From IMG/VR virus record IMGVR_UViG_3300048929_000804, positions 1 through 44,935 of that record: a stretch of DNA of 44,935 nt; one strand, given 5' to 3'. Of the stretch, positions 1 through 7,511 are shown piece by piece. Position 1 is the stretch's first letter, and each line of letters opens with the position of its first letter. Source of the DNA: a virus. A model generated the notes under the pieces. It ran no database searches, was not told where the DNA came from, and saw nothing but the letters and a program-made list of their open reading frames with translations. Position numbers and translations under genes: made by a program.

Positions 1-579
1 CTAGCGATCGATGCACGTCCCGGCGATCAGTCCTTGCTGCTGGAGGGTGCAGACGTAGCCTTGGAGGTAAGCTGCTTTTGCCCGGGCGTCGGCGTCGGCG
101 TCGTCGACGATCCCGAAAAGAGCGCTTCCAAACGCTGGTGATAGCTCGGCTGTGCCACTGGTGCCATCGCCCACGCTGCTGGCGCCGGTCCCTGTACCTG
201 AGGCGTTGCCACCGCCTGCGGCGGGAGTGTAGTTGGTGACGGCGATCCGCAGCCGGCGAGCGCCGTCAGCGATAGCAGCGCGATTTTTCGCATTGTCGGC
301 TTCATGGGCTTCTTTCTCCAGAGTGAGTTGGGTGTCGAGCGTTGCGATCTTGCCGGCCGCGACGCGCCCGTCGGCGATGGCTTTCTGCTCAGCCGCGAGC
401 GCCGCGTCAGACACGGCCTTCAGTTGTTTCGCGTTCTGCTCGTTGTCCTGCGCGTGCGCCGCGCGCTCGGTGGCCAGCTGCGCGCCGTAGTGGTTGGAGT
501 CGAGCGCGTGCGTGCCGCTGGCGCCGATCGCGATACCGAGGAGCGCGGCGCCGAGGCCGGTGATCAGATAAGGTGACAT
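1..579 (-). CDS. Rz: Rz-like i-spanin (inner-membrane spanin subunit)
   Basis: Last gene of the leftward lysis cassette, about 192 residues. An N-terminal hydrophobic stretch (about residues 6-25) is followed by a long Ala/Glu/Lys-rich helix (about 35-110), the usual type II signal-anchor plus periplasmic coiled coil of Rz. The C-terminal third is Gly/Ser/Ala-rich. Rz spans the periplasm with Rz1 and disrupts the outer membrane after endolysin has acted. I chose the ATG at 577-579 over an upstream start at 609 because GGGAG sits about 5-8 nt before it and the upstream start would run into the endolysin gene. A complete Rz1 frame is nested inside, the classical arrangement. The stop codon is the first triplet of the window. 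Confidence 0.85.
   Translation of the reverse strand: MSPYLITGLGAALLGIAIGASGTHALDSNHYGAQLATERAAHAQDNEQNAKQLKAVSDAALAAEQKAIADGRVAAGKIATLDTQLTLEKEAHEADNAKNRAAIADGARRLRIAVTNYTPAAGGGNASGTGTGASSVGDGTSGTAELSPAFGSALFGIVDDADADARAKAAYLQGYVCTLQQQGLIAGTCIDR
27..305 (-). CDS. Rz1: Rz1-like o-spanin lipoprotein, nested in Rz
   Basis: 92-residue frame lying wholly inside the Rz gene in another reading frame. It starts MKPTMRKIALLSL and has a lipobox ending LAGC with the lipidated Cys at residue 19. The mature part is Pro-rich, typical of Rz1 (outer-membrane lipoprotein that binds Rz across the periplasm). A second ATG at residue 5 could also serve as start. Lipobox, proline content, nesting and location all agree, so this is not a chance shadow frame. 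Confidence 0.85.
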   Translation of the reverse strand: MKPTMRKIALLSLTALAGCGSPSPTTLPPQAVATPQVQGPAPAAWAMAPVAQPSYHQRLEALFSGSSTTPTPTPGQKQLTSKATSAPSSSKD

Positions 580-580
580 C

Positions 581-1090
581 TCATTCTCCCAGGCACGCGG
601 CCCGCTCAAGGTTGCGGCGTTGGACGATCCCCCCGCACCGGTTCGCCACGATCGCGCAGTCCTTGCCCGCGACGAACCGCCAGCGATAGAACTGGCCGCA
701 CGCGGCAGGAAACTGCTTCTTCACGTACATGGCTCGCAGCGTCGAGCCTTTGTAGTTCGCGAGGCCGATGTTGTACGTGAGGTCGATCGCGGCCACCTTC
801 TGCCCATCGGTCAGCGAGTCGAACCCGGGCGTGATGCTGCGCACGGCTTCGGCGTAGTCCGCGAGCCGGTCGCCGAGCATCGCCTTGCACTCGCTGAGCG
901 TGTACGGGCGCATCTTGACGGTCGTGTCGCCGAAGCAGACGGTCTGCACGTCACGCGCGAGCACATCGTTGTATGGCCGAAGGCTCACGCCCTCCTGCGA
1001 CGCCGTAAGGCCGATCAGGGCGCTCGCCGCGGCCGCGCCGATGATGGCCGCAAGCGTTCGCTTGCGCGGCGGCTGGCGAACGTCAGTCAT
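581..1090 (-). CDS. SAR-type endolysin (GH24 phage lysozyme)
   Basis: 169 residues. Muramidase that cleaves the glycan strands of peptidoglycan. After a basic N-terminus (RQPPRKR) comes an Ala/Gly/Ser/Thr-rich, weakly hydrophobic segment (about 12-32) that looks like a signal-anchor-release domain, so export would be by Sec and activation by membrane release. Immediately after it come the catalytic Glu of SQEG, the Asp of PYND and a Thr followed by VCFGDT. This is the E...D...T layout of T4-like lysozymes, with the D-to-T spacing about two residues longer than in T4. The ATG at 1088-1090 overlaps the end of the holin gene. An in-frame start at 1135 is possible but lies inside the holin gene. 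Confidence 0.88.
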   Translation of the reverse strand: MTDVRQPPRKRTLAAIIGAAAASALIGLTASQEGVSLRPYNDVLARDVQTVCFGDTTVKMRPYTLSECKAMLGDRLADYAEAVRSITPGFDSLTDGQKVAAIDLTYNIGLANYKGSTLRAMYVKKQFPAACGQFYRWRFVAGKDCAIVANRCGGIVQRRNLERAACLGE

Positions 1091-1313
1091 CGTTCTTTTC
1101 CGCGAGCGACGGCTGCGACGTGTATGCACCGACAAGACCGATCGCGGCGATACCGGCGCTGATCAGCAGCACCAGCCAGAGCGGCAGACGGTCGACGAAT
1201 GCGCCCGGCAGCGCGGACCAGATGGCGGTGAGCAGCGGCGCGATCGTGCCGACGATAAGCGCGCGCACCGAGTTGCGCTTATGCGCGGTGCGCCAATAAG
1301 AGACGAGGCTCAT
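1083..1313 (-). CDS. Putative class II holin
   Basis: 76 residues from the ATG at 1311-1313. Two hydrophobic helices are visible (about 18-36 and 44-66) with a short Pro-containing turn between them and a charged tail ending EKNDD, the class II holin topology. It overlaps the preceding gene by ATGA and the endolysin by a few bases, so the lysis genes are translationally coupled. Function is inferred from topology and position. With a SAR endolysin the protein may act as a pinholin. I do not recognise the exact family. Confidence 0.7.
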   Translation of the reverse strand: MSLVSYWRTAHKRNSVRALIVGTIAPLLTAIWSALPGAFVDRLPLWLVLLISAGIAAIGLVGAYTSQPSLAEKNDD

Positions 1314-1639
1314 GAATTCACCTTCGATTTGAAAAAGGCCCACAGCGCGAGTCCGACCATTACGATCAGCGCCCACAATCCTTTTTTCGCTAATTCGGCC
1401 CGCAGATCGTTGTAAAACTGCTCTCTCGCTTCGAGCTTTCGAATCAGGTTTTCGTGATATTTGCGATGACTTATCCAGTCCCCACCGGGAAAAGCATCGT
1501 GGAGATCATCGACGCGCCGTATCACTTCTTCGACTTTCCTGTCGGTCACATCAAGGCGCGTCACATTTTCGCTGTGGCGCTGAGCCTGATCATGCTGAAG
1601 CTCGCGTATTGATTCGACGACTTCCTTCCAACCGTCCAT
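1310..1639 (-). CDS. Lysis-cassette membrane protein (possible antiholin/second holin)
   Basis: 109 residues. Residues 1-80 are charged and helical with heptad-like spacing (VTRLDVTDRKVEEVIRRVD region). The C-terminus has one membrane helix (about 86-103) followed by FKSKVNS. This coiled-coil plus tail-anchor form occurs in many phage proteins next to holins, sometimes called holin or XhlA-like. It is the first gene of the lysis group and overlaps the holin by ATGA. Base composition is less GC-rich than the neighbours. Role as antiholin or holin partner is inference. Confidence 0.55.
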   Translation of the reverse strand: MDGWKEVVESIRELQHDQAQRHSENVTRLDVTDRKVEEVIRRVDDLHDAFPGGDWISHRKYHENLIRKLEAREQFYNDLRAELAKKGLWALIVMVGLALWAFFKSKVNS

Positions 1640-1911
1640 TAATGCCCCGGTGATTTTAAGCGATTAGCCGTCGTGAAAAATCGGCATTATTTACGCCTAT
1701 AACATAAGCGTCGTTTATCAGATGAACAGGATTATCCCGCAATTAATCCAATGATTTTCATCGGATTAAAAGCAGCTGTTCGGGATAATCGGAGGCGCCG
1801 GGCTGGACGCGCGGCCGGTGAAAATTGCCCTTGACGAACAGACCCATGGGGTCTAGATTTCCGCACTGAGGCAGCGCAGTCGCGCAGCCCGCCAACCCGA
1901 AAGGATGAATC
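1640..1911. other. Intergenic region between divergent lysis and moron transcription units
   Basis: About 270 bases without a convincing gene. It is AT-rich compared with its surroundings. It holds a perfect 10-base inverted repeat, GATTATCCCG (1730-1739) and CGGGATAATC (1781-1790), separated by 41 bases, and at its right end a consensus-like rightward promoter. A leftward promoter for the lysis genes would have to be here unless late transcripts read through the inverted cassette; I see only weak candidates. Confidence 0.5.
1831..1859 (+). promoter_or_regulatory. Sigma70-type promoter of the conversion cassette, with palindrome in the spacer
   Basis: TTGACG (1831-1836), exactly 17 bases, then TAGATT (1854-1859). 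The spacer contains a perfect palindrome AGACCC-ATG-GGGTCT (1840-1854), a good place for an operator. It points at the genes starting at 1955, 2242 and 2981. The small DNA-binding-like protein encoded first is an obvious candidate ligand, but that is a guess. Confidence 0.65.
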
Positions 1912-1954
1912 ATGAAGCCCACATTTCGCGTGCGCTTTCTGCGCGCTGCAGACC

Positions 1955-2239
1955 ATGCCAATAGAATTCGAACCACCCTCAACGAAAGACCTTGCAGATC
2001 TCAAAGCCCTGCGCAAAGCGACCGGCAAGGAAATGGCCGAGATGTTCTGGCTGGGCGGCGATCACCAGTGGCGCAAGTACACCGGCGGCCAACAGCCGCG
2101 CGAAATGAGCCCGCAAATGGCATTTCTCGGGGCGGCCAGGATGGAACTGACGGAAGAAGAGTTCAATCGTGTCCTGCGCCGGATGGCAACCTTCGGCGCG
2201 CACGTGCGCCAGGTGCCCGATGGAGAGCCGCAGCTATAG
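1955..2239 (+). CDS. Small helical phage protein, probable DNA-binding (HTH-like)
   Basis: 94 residues. I recognise the pattern (LKALRKATGKEMAEMFWL, then QWRKYTGG and PREMS) as a small family recurring in Burkholderia-group prophages near tail and lysis genes. The first half reads like a helix-turn-helix (K-ATGKEMAEMF-L...QWRKY). No function is known to me; a regulator of the cassette is a reasonable guess. The ATG at 1955 has a poor ribosome site. A good site (AAAGGA) instead precedes an ATG at 1912 in the frame of the downstream lipoprotein, so translation may be coupled. The ORF seems to interrupt the lipoprotein signal-peptide region (see findings). Confidence 0.65.
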   Translation: MPIEFEPPSTKDLADLKALRKATGKEMAEMFWLGGDHQWRKYTGGQQPREMSPQMAFLGAARMELTEEEFNRVLRRMATFGAHVRQVPDGEPQL

Positions 2240-2241
2240 CA

Positions 2242-2928
2242 ATGTCGCTCGGCTGTAGCGCCGGGCTCACAGCATGTGGTGGCGGGGGTGGCAGCTCTCC
2301 CGCGACGGTCAGCCAATCGGTGCCGGCTCCGGCCGAGCCTGTCGCGATCGACTTCGAAGGGGATTCAACGTACTACGGCACGCAGATGATAAACGGCGTC
2401 GTGACGCGGACCGCGAACAATCCGCCGGCACTACTGCAGCAATTGTTCGGAACAGGGGTCGCCGTCACAAACAGTGCGGCCGGTGGGGCGACAGTTGTTG
2501 AAGCTCTCAATGGCATAGCGCCGCGCTATGCAACCACGCTTTCCGCTCGTCTTCAGACACTGAAGCCGCAGTACGTGGTCTCAAACTTCGCTATCAACGA
2601 TTCGCTGCATGAGGCTGAATCTGATTACCTCAGTGGCCTCGCCGCATGGATTGCTACAGTCCGTGCAAATGGCGCAACGCCGATATTGGAAGAACCAAAT
2701 CCCGTGTGTGACGGGAAGGCTCCCAATCTCGACCAGTACGTCTACGATCTTCGGCAGGTCGCCGCACAGCAGGGTGCGACGTTGATCGCCCAATACGATT
2801 ACATCAAGTCGTTGCCGGCCTGGGAGACGATGCTGACGGACTGCGTCCATCCGACTGACGCGCTCTATCAAATCAAGGCACAGCGCGAATATGCTGTTCT
2901 GAAACCTCTTGTCGGCTCGCCGTCGTAG
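2242..2928 (+). CDS. SGNH/GDSL-type esterase lipoprotein
   Basis: 228 residues from the ATG at 2242. A lipobox-like LTAC puts the lipidated Cys at residue 12, followed by a Gly run. SGNH features: block I FEGDST with Ser42, a Gly at about 81, AIND (119-120) and the block V Asp-His pair DCVHP (Asp200, His203). Family members are esterases or deacetylases acting on sugar or lipid esters. Next to an O-acyltransferase, a role in trimming or recycling surface O-acetyl groups is plausible. From 2242 the signal peptide lacks the usual basic n-region. The same frame stays open back to an ATG at 1912 that encodes a good n-region (MKPTFRVRFLRA) but is followed by about 95 residues of out-of-frame-looking sequence. 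The true start is therefore uncertain. Confidence 0.72.
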   Translation: MSLGCSAGLTACGGGGGSSPATVSQSVPAPAEPVAIDFEGDSTYYGTQMINGVVTRTANNPPALLQQLFGTGVAVTNSAAGGATVVEALNGIAPRYATTLSARLQTLKPQYVVSNFAINDSLHEAESDYLSGLAAWIATVRANGATPILEEPNPVCDGKAPNLDQYVYDLRQVAAQQGATLIAQYDYIKSLPAWETMLTDCVHPTDALYQIKAQREYAVLKPLVGSPS

Positions 2929-2980
2929 CGGCCGCGTATACGGGCACTGGTAACATTCCCGAAATCCTGGGGCTTGAGTA

Positions 2981-4117
2981 ATGCAACAACAAGTAGTAGT
3001 GGGCCAGCGGCGCCTGGTTTTTCTTGATGGAATTCGTGGCTGGGCGGCGCTTGCAGTCGTGTTCTACCACCTTCTACCGACGTTCGTGCTCACAGTCAGT
3101 GAGCAACACTCGATACGTTGGTTGATGCCGCTCATGGATGGCACGCTCGCCGTCTACGTTTTCTTCGTGATTTCCGGCTTTTCGCTTTCCATCGCGTTCG
3201 TGCGCTCCGGGTCGAAGCGCGGCATTGCGTCTCTTGCTGTAAGGCGATATCCGAGACTTGCTATCCCGATCCTTGCCGCATCGATATTGGGATTCGCAAT
3301 GATGCGCTTAGGCCTCAACGCAGCGCCCCAGCTGGCCGCGTTAACCGGCCGTACAAATTGGCCGGTCGCTGCATATCAGTTTCACGAGACGTTCGGCGAT
3401 GCCATTCGTTTCGCGCTTTGGGACGTGTTCTTCCACTATGAGTTGATGCACTCGTACAATCCCGTCCTGTGGACAATGAGCATCGAACTTGCCGGAAGCG
3501 CCATCATTTTCGCTGCCTTAACCGTGCTAGGGAGAAGTCCCGTACGATGGTTTGCGTACGGTGCCCTCTGGGTCGGATGTGTTGCCATGGACTCCCCCTT
3601 TTCTGCTTTTATCGCCGGCATTGTTCTCGCGGAAATCTACGACTCAGGAACACTCCAGAGGTTACGATCGTCGCCCTACTCCGTACCGATATCAACGGTA
3701 CTGATTGCGATCACATGGTACATATCCACTGTGCAGCGGCACCTTTATTCTGCAACGACAACGATATCGATTCTCGGCACGATCCTTGTCGCATCGGTCT
3801 TGGTGAACAACCGATTTATTGGCGCAATGGAAACTCGGCTTTCCCACAAACTCGGGCTGCTGTCCTTCCCTCTCTACCTGACCCACGTCGTGATCGTTTG
3901 CATCGTGGGGTCGCGGTTGGGCATATGGTTGATCGGATTTGGCATCAATGGGTTTGCACTTGCAGCGCTCGAGCTTCTGGTCGTGGTACCGCTTTGTATT
4001 GGCGGAGCACTCCTATTCTATCCAGTAGAGTTGCTAGCTGTAGAAACCGGGAGGAGACTGGCTCGAGTTTGTGGACTCAGCTCAAGCGCTAACCTCCCGG
4101 GCAAACCGGAATCCTAG
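2981..4117 (+). CDS. OafA/YrhL-type membrane O-acyltransferase (seroconversion moron)
   Basis: 378 residues, multi-pass membrane protein of the Acyltransferase_3 family. The N-terminus has the hallmark FLDGIRGWAAL followed by VVFYH (His30, conserved catalytic His), then FFVISGF, RRYPRL and WTMSIEL, all diagnostic of the family. About ten hydrophobic helices follow to residue 360. Such enzymes transfer acetyl or acyl groups from the cytoplasm to O-antigen or other surface sugars, and temperate phages use them to change receptors. The gene is rightward, opposite to the flanking late genes. Codon use is clearly less GC-rich than the phage core, which suggests recent acquisition. It ends 7 bases from the convergent fibre chaperone gene. 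Confidence 0.88.
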   Translation: MQQQVVVGQRRLVFLDGIRGWAALAVVFYHLLPTFVLTVSEQHSIRWLMPLMDGTLAVYVFFVISGFSLSIAFVRSGSKRGIASLAVRRYPRLAIPILAASILGFAMMRLGLNAAPQLAALTGRTNWPVAAYQFHETFGDAIRFALWDVFFHYELMHSYNPVLWTMSIELAGSAIIFAALTVLGRSPVRWFAYGALWVGCVAMDSPFSAFIAGIVLAEIYDSGTLQRLRSSPYSVPISTVLIAITWYISTVQRHLYSATTTISILGTILVASVLVNNRFIGAMETRLSHKLGLLSFPLYLTHVVIVCIVGSRLGIWLIGFGINGFALAALELLVVVPLCIGGALLFYPVELLAVETGRRLARVCGLSSSANLPGKPES

Positions 4118-4129
4118 GACGCACCTAGG
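4113..4129. repeat. Inverted repeat at convergent gene ends
   Basis: CCTAGG (4113-4118), five bases, CCTAGG (4124-4129). The TAG stop codons of both converging genes lie inside the two arms. There is no T run, so it is at best a weak hairpin and not a convincing terminator. Confidence 0.4.
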
Positions 4130-4544
4130 TGCCCACTGGATATTCAGGCCTGACCGGAATGGGCTGCGTGGCGTCTCCGGATGCTGCGCCCGCTATTGCG
4201 CGCAGCGCTTTCCGATATGTCACCCACTCGGCAGGCAAAGGAATGGATTCCTCAAAGCAACGCAACAGTGTGACGTCTGAATTGTCGAGAGCAACCTTGG
4301 CATCCTGCTGACGTACGGCCCAATCGGCCGCCGCCCGTTGCACTTTCATCTCGTCTTCTGTCAGCGGCGTCGGCGCAACAAGTTCACCATTCGCAACGGT
4401 GTACCCAGAACAGCTGATGCACGCGCGCCATTCATCTTCGGTGATCTCTATGACGTTGGCGCCGGCTGGCGCCGGGCTATCCACGTCATCATAGTAAGCA
4501 ATGATGTTGCCGGACGCGTCATACGCTGCTAGTTTCTGTCCCAT
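4125..4544 (-). CDS. Tail fibre assembly chaperone
   Basis: 139 residues. Starts MGQKLAAYD, continues with IIAYYDDVDSP and then ITEDEWRACI, the typical beginning of Tfa-like chaperones, and ends with the alpha-helical DWAVRQQDAKVAL...LPAEWVTYRKALR region followed by a Pro-rich tail (PVRPEYPVGT). Such proteins help fold and trimerise the distal fibre encoded just upstream. It starts about 10 bases after the fibre stop codon in the same leftward transcript. Confidence 0.85.
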   Translation of the reverse strand: MGQKLAAYDASGNIIAYYDDVDSPAPAGANVIEITEDEWRACISCSGYTVANGELVAPTPLTEDEMKVQRAAADWAVRQQDAKVALDNSDVTLLRCFEESIPLPAEWVTYRKALRAIAGAASGDATQPIPVRPEYPVGT

Positions 4545-4554
4545 GTGATGTGCC

Positions 4555-5574
4555 TCAGTTGCCGATTGCGAGCCATGTATAGGATGAGTTAGATGCGACT
4601 GATCCTGCCTTGAATATTAGAAGTTGGTTCAAACCAGAAAACGAAATGGAGCATAGATCTGACGCAATCGGGTTCGCACCTATCGAACGCGTAGCGACCG
4701 CCGAAAATGCGTTATTTGGAAATGCAATCGGCAATGTAACGGTTACGCTTTGGGTGCTTGAAGGAATGGCCGTTGTGCCCCACTGAATGATCAAACCGTT
4801 GGGCAATTTGGTATAGCCGTTCGCGCCGATTGATGCTGCGAACTGCCCAAGGTTGACTGGGTGCTGGCTCTGCGTCGCCGCCGCGACGTTCTCGGGCAAC
4901 TGCGTGATGTTCGTGCCGTCGCCGGTGATCTTCGTGGGTGAGCTGTCCTGCGGGATAGCTACGCCGGATCCTGCCGAGGTCTTCGCCGTGACTGTGAACG
5001 CACCGGTCGTGTTGTTGATGACGTTCCACTCGCGCAACCACGTCGGGAAGATGATCTGTACGTTACCCGTCAGCGTGCCTGCGAGAGTAATGCGGTTCTT
5101 CGCAGCCTGAGCCGGCGTGAGAGTCACGTTCGCGTTGGTAAGCCCCGTCACAGCAGTGACGCCGTAAGCGCGGCTTGGAACCCACTTCGTGCCCGGGCCA
5201 GTGTCCGGGTTGTCCGTGTTGCTGTCGTTCAGGCTCAGCCATGCGCCCTGAAGATCAGCGCTCATCAACTCCGCGCCCGCCGGATAGCCGCTCACGTTAG
5301 CGTCCGCGGCGAACGTCGAACTGAACGCATATCGGCCGCCGCCGTGCGCCCAGCGGATCGACGCGGTGATCAGGTTCAGCACGCCATTGAAATCGGCGCC
5401 CGCCGGCGGCACACCGCCCGCGGCCACCGGCGTGAACGTGAGCGGCGGAAAGCCGTCGTTTAGCGACGCGGCACCTGGCGTAATGCTGATCTGTGATGCT
5501 TCCGGGATAACGTTCTTCGTGCCGTTGGCCGCAAAGGCGAGCGGCACGAGTGTTGGTGTCTGACTAGCTTGCAT
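4555..5574 (-). CDS. Tail fibre / receptor-binding protein
   Basis: 339 residues from the ATG at 5572-5574 (MQASQTPTLVPLAF). The upstream ORF extension lies inside the preceding gene. The N-terminus (PLAFAANGTKNVIPEAS...PPLTFTPVAAGGVPPAGADFNGVLN) is the baseplate-attachment region common to Burkholderia phage fibres. The C-terminus has GYTKLPNGLIIQWG, the signature of the gp53-like fibre tip, then beta-rich sequence ending YTWLAIGN. It is a homotrimer and determines host range. The Tfa-type chaperone follows directly. Confidence 0.88.
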   Translation of the reverse strand: MQASQTPTLVPLAFAANGTKNVIPEASQISITPGAASLNDGFPPLTFTPVAAGGVPPAGADFNGVLNLITASIRWAHGGGRYAFSSTFAADANVSGYPAGAELMSADLQGAWLSLNDSNTDNPDTGPGTKWVPSRAYGVTAVTGLTNANVTLTPAQAAKNRITLAGTLTGNVQIIFPTWLREWNVINNTTGAFTVTAKTSAGSGVAIPQDSSPTKITGDGTNITQLPENVAAATQSQHPVNLGQFAASIGANGYTKLPNGLIIQWGTTAIPSSTQSVTVTLPIAFPNNAFSAVATRSIGANPIASDLCSISFSGLNQLLIFKAGSVASNSSYTWLAIGN

Positions 5575-6235
5575 TCTGTGCCCCAATAGAGAAAGTGCCC
5601 TGCCCAAACGGTGCCGCGCTGGCCGTACCTGCCTCTGCAAAACCGAGCACGTTCGGCACCGGAACCTGAATCATCGACGCGAGGACGCCTGTCGGCCGCG
5701 GCAGCGCTCCAGACTGGGTGACGATCGCCACCTCGAATGGCTGCATATAAAACTCGAACGTGTAACGCATCTGCATGTTGCCGAGGTCGTTGATATAGCA
5801 GCGGCCCCGGCCAGCGAAGAGGTTTTGCAGCAGGCGGTTGTAGCTCGGGATCGAACCGTCGGTGATATTGGCCAGCGCTTTGACGAGGATCAGCGTGCGG
5901 AACGCATCGTCCGAGAGCGAATAGTTCTGCGTGACCGGATTCCCGGAGTAGAAGACGCCCGAACCGAACGGAGTGGCGCTGAGCGTGCCCGCCTCGGTGA
6001 AACCGAGGTCAAGTTCAGCCGAGGGAATCTTCAGGATCCGCCCGTTATCGAGGCCGACGATTTTTCCCCAAATGTCGAGGCCCTTACCAACTGCGCTGTC
6101 GATATCCCAGATATTTGAATAGAACGCGTCAATATCCGCCGACGGATCGATATAGCCGTTCATATTCTGAATCAGCTGAACGATCGTAGGGCTATTCGCA
6201 TACTGACTGATAATCGTCTGCTCGACGTTATCCAT
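5564..6235 (-). CDS. Baseplate/tail protein, DUF2612 family
   Basis: 223 residues. Opens with ISQYANSPTIVQLIQNMNGYIDP and has GLDIWGKIVG, the pattern of DUF2612 proteins located between baseplate J and the fibre in contractile-tailed phages. This is the position of P2 gpI, which links the wedge to the fibre. A roughly 16-residue motif of the GF(A/T)EAGT(L/A)SA type occurs twice (about residues 78-95 and 199-216), an internal repeat. It overlaps the fibre start by 11 bases. Confidence 0.82.
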   Translation of the reverse strand: MDNVEQTIISQYANSPTIVQLIQNMNGYIDPSADIDAFYSNIWDIDSAVGKGLDIWGKIVGLDNGRILKIPSAELDLGFTEAGTLSATPFGSGVFYSGNPVTQNYSLSDDAFRTLILVKALANITDGSIPSYNRLLQNLFAGRGRCYINDLGNMQMRYTFEFYMQPFEVAIVTQSGALPRPTGVLASMIQVPVPNVLGFAEAGTASAAPFGQGTFSIGAQNAS

Positions 6236-6265
6236 AATGCCGCACCTGAAAATCCAATTCCAGAA

Positions 6266-7501
6266 TCATACGAGAGTAACGGCGATATTATTCGCGGACA
6301 GCGTCGGAATCTGATTGATATTCACACCGACCGAGTTCTGATTTGCAGTCACCGTCCCGATTTGAACCGCGATTAATTCGACGTTCGGATTTATGTTTTC
6401 GATGCCCGGGTAATAACGGCTCGCGTAAATCGTCCGGCCGATGCGCGCGCGCTGGCCGCCGTCCGCACCAGTGAAGGCCGCGATGATTGCGTTCTGAACC
6501 TGCGTGACGATGTCCGACGGCAGGCCGGGCACATTGGCGATCTGGACCGCGAACAGGATCGGCAGCGACGCGGCGATCTGATAGCTGACCTGGTACGCGG
6601 GATACGGCGCCGTGTAGCCGTCGGTGTCGTAGACCGTCACGGTCGTGCTGCCGTTGTAGTTGCACCCTGGGCCCTTCTTCGACCAGATCGCGTTCGCAAT
6701 GTCCTGAGCTGCCCCGCCGGCGACGCACACATAAAGCGAGTTGGGCAGCAGCGAGACGCCGCCGACCGTGGCCGCCGTGCCGAGCGGATTGTCGACCACA
6801 TAGGCATCCAGCACGTTCGCGACGCTCAGCACCGCGCCACGCACGGACGGGACCGAGCCCTTCGAGTTGAGCGCCACCGACTGCCGGCGGCGATTCTCGA
6901 AGTCCGCGCGCGTCTCTACGTCCGAGCCCAGCACGCCGTCTGACGCGTTCGAGATCGAATCGCAGCCCGGGATCTGCTGGTAGATTTTCAGCGAGCCGGC
7001 CGGGCACGCGATCGGCCCGGTGACCGCGCACGCAAACGGCAGATCGATGCTGCCACTCGCCGGGATCACGCCGGCCTGCGTGCAGAGGTAGATGTTGCCG
7101 TCGGTCGTGCTCTGCGCCTTCACCCCGACGGGGATCGGCGTGTTGACGAGCCCGCTGCACGTCGCGGTAACTGCCGTCGGCTCGGCGGGATTCCGGTCGA
7201 TGAAATAGATCCGTCCGATCGCGTCCTGAAACCGGCCGTCGGCCTGGTCAGGGTCCACGCCGTTGACGACTTCAAGGATGTCGTCGTTCTTCGCGCCAAT
7301 GATGGCCGTCACGCTCGAGGCGAGTTGCCCCTGCGGCGTTTTCAGATTGGGCGTGCCATCGGCGTTCGTCGTGTTCATGTTGCCGCCGAACGCGGCGTTG
7401 GTGTCGGCGAACACGCCGGTGAGGATTGCTGACTCGTCGGGAACCACCGGACCGCTCGGGGCCCAGTTGATCGACGGTACGCTAGAGCTTGGGGTCGACA
7501 T
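6266..7501 (-). CDS. Baseplate J-like wedge protein
   Basis: 411 residues. Clear baseplate-J pattern: an N-terminal helical region with ASSVTAIIGAKNDDI and DPDQADGRFQDAIGRIYFIDR, then AEPTAVTATCSGLVNTPIPVGVKA and ETRADFENRRRQSVALNSKGS, characteristic of gpJ homologues. The C-terminal domain ends with beta-rich sequence. The protein builds the wedge ring around the hub. The C-terminal ~120 bases of the gene are noticeably more AT-rich than the rest. Confidence 0.9.
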   Translation of the reverse strand: MSTPSSSVPSINWAPSGPVVPDESAILTGVFADTNAAFGGNMNTTNADGTPNLKTPQGQLASSVTAIIGAKNDDILEVVNGVDPDQADGRFQDAIGRIYFIDRNPAEPTAVTATCSGLVNTPIPVGVKAQSTTDGNIYLCTQAGVIPASGSIDLPFACAVTGPIACPAGSLKIYQQIPGCDSISNASDGVLGSDVETRADFENRRRQSVALNSKGSVPSVRGAVLSVANVLDAYVVDNPLGTAATVGGVSLLPNSLYVCVAGGAAQDIANAIWSKKGPGCNYNGSTTVTVYDTDGYTAPYPAYQVSYQIAASLPILFAVQIANVPGLPSDIVTQVQNAIIAAFTGADGGQRARIGRTIYASRYYPGIENINPNVELIAVQIGTVTANQNSVGVNINQIPTLSANNIAVTLV

Positions 7502-7511
7502 TGTGGTGACC

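Noticed and set aside
1912-2241. N-terminal extension of the SGNH lipoprotein
   Set aside because: The Arg-rich stretch is the out-of-frame reading of the 94-residue ORF. Not annotated as protein, though the possible split signal peptide is reported as a finding.
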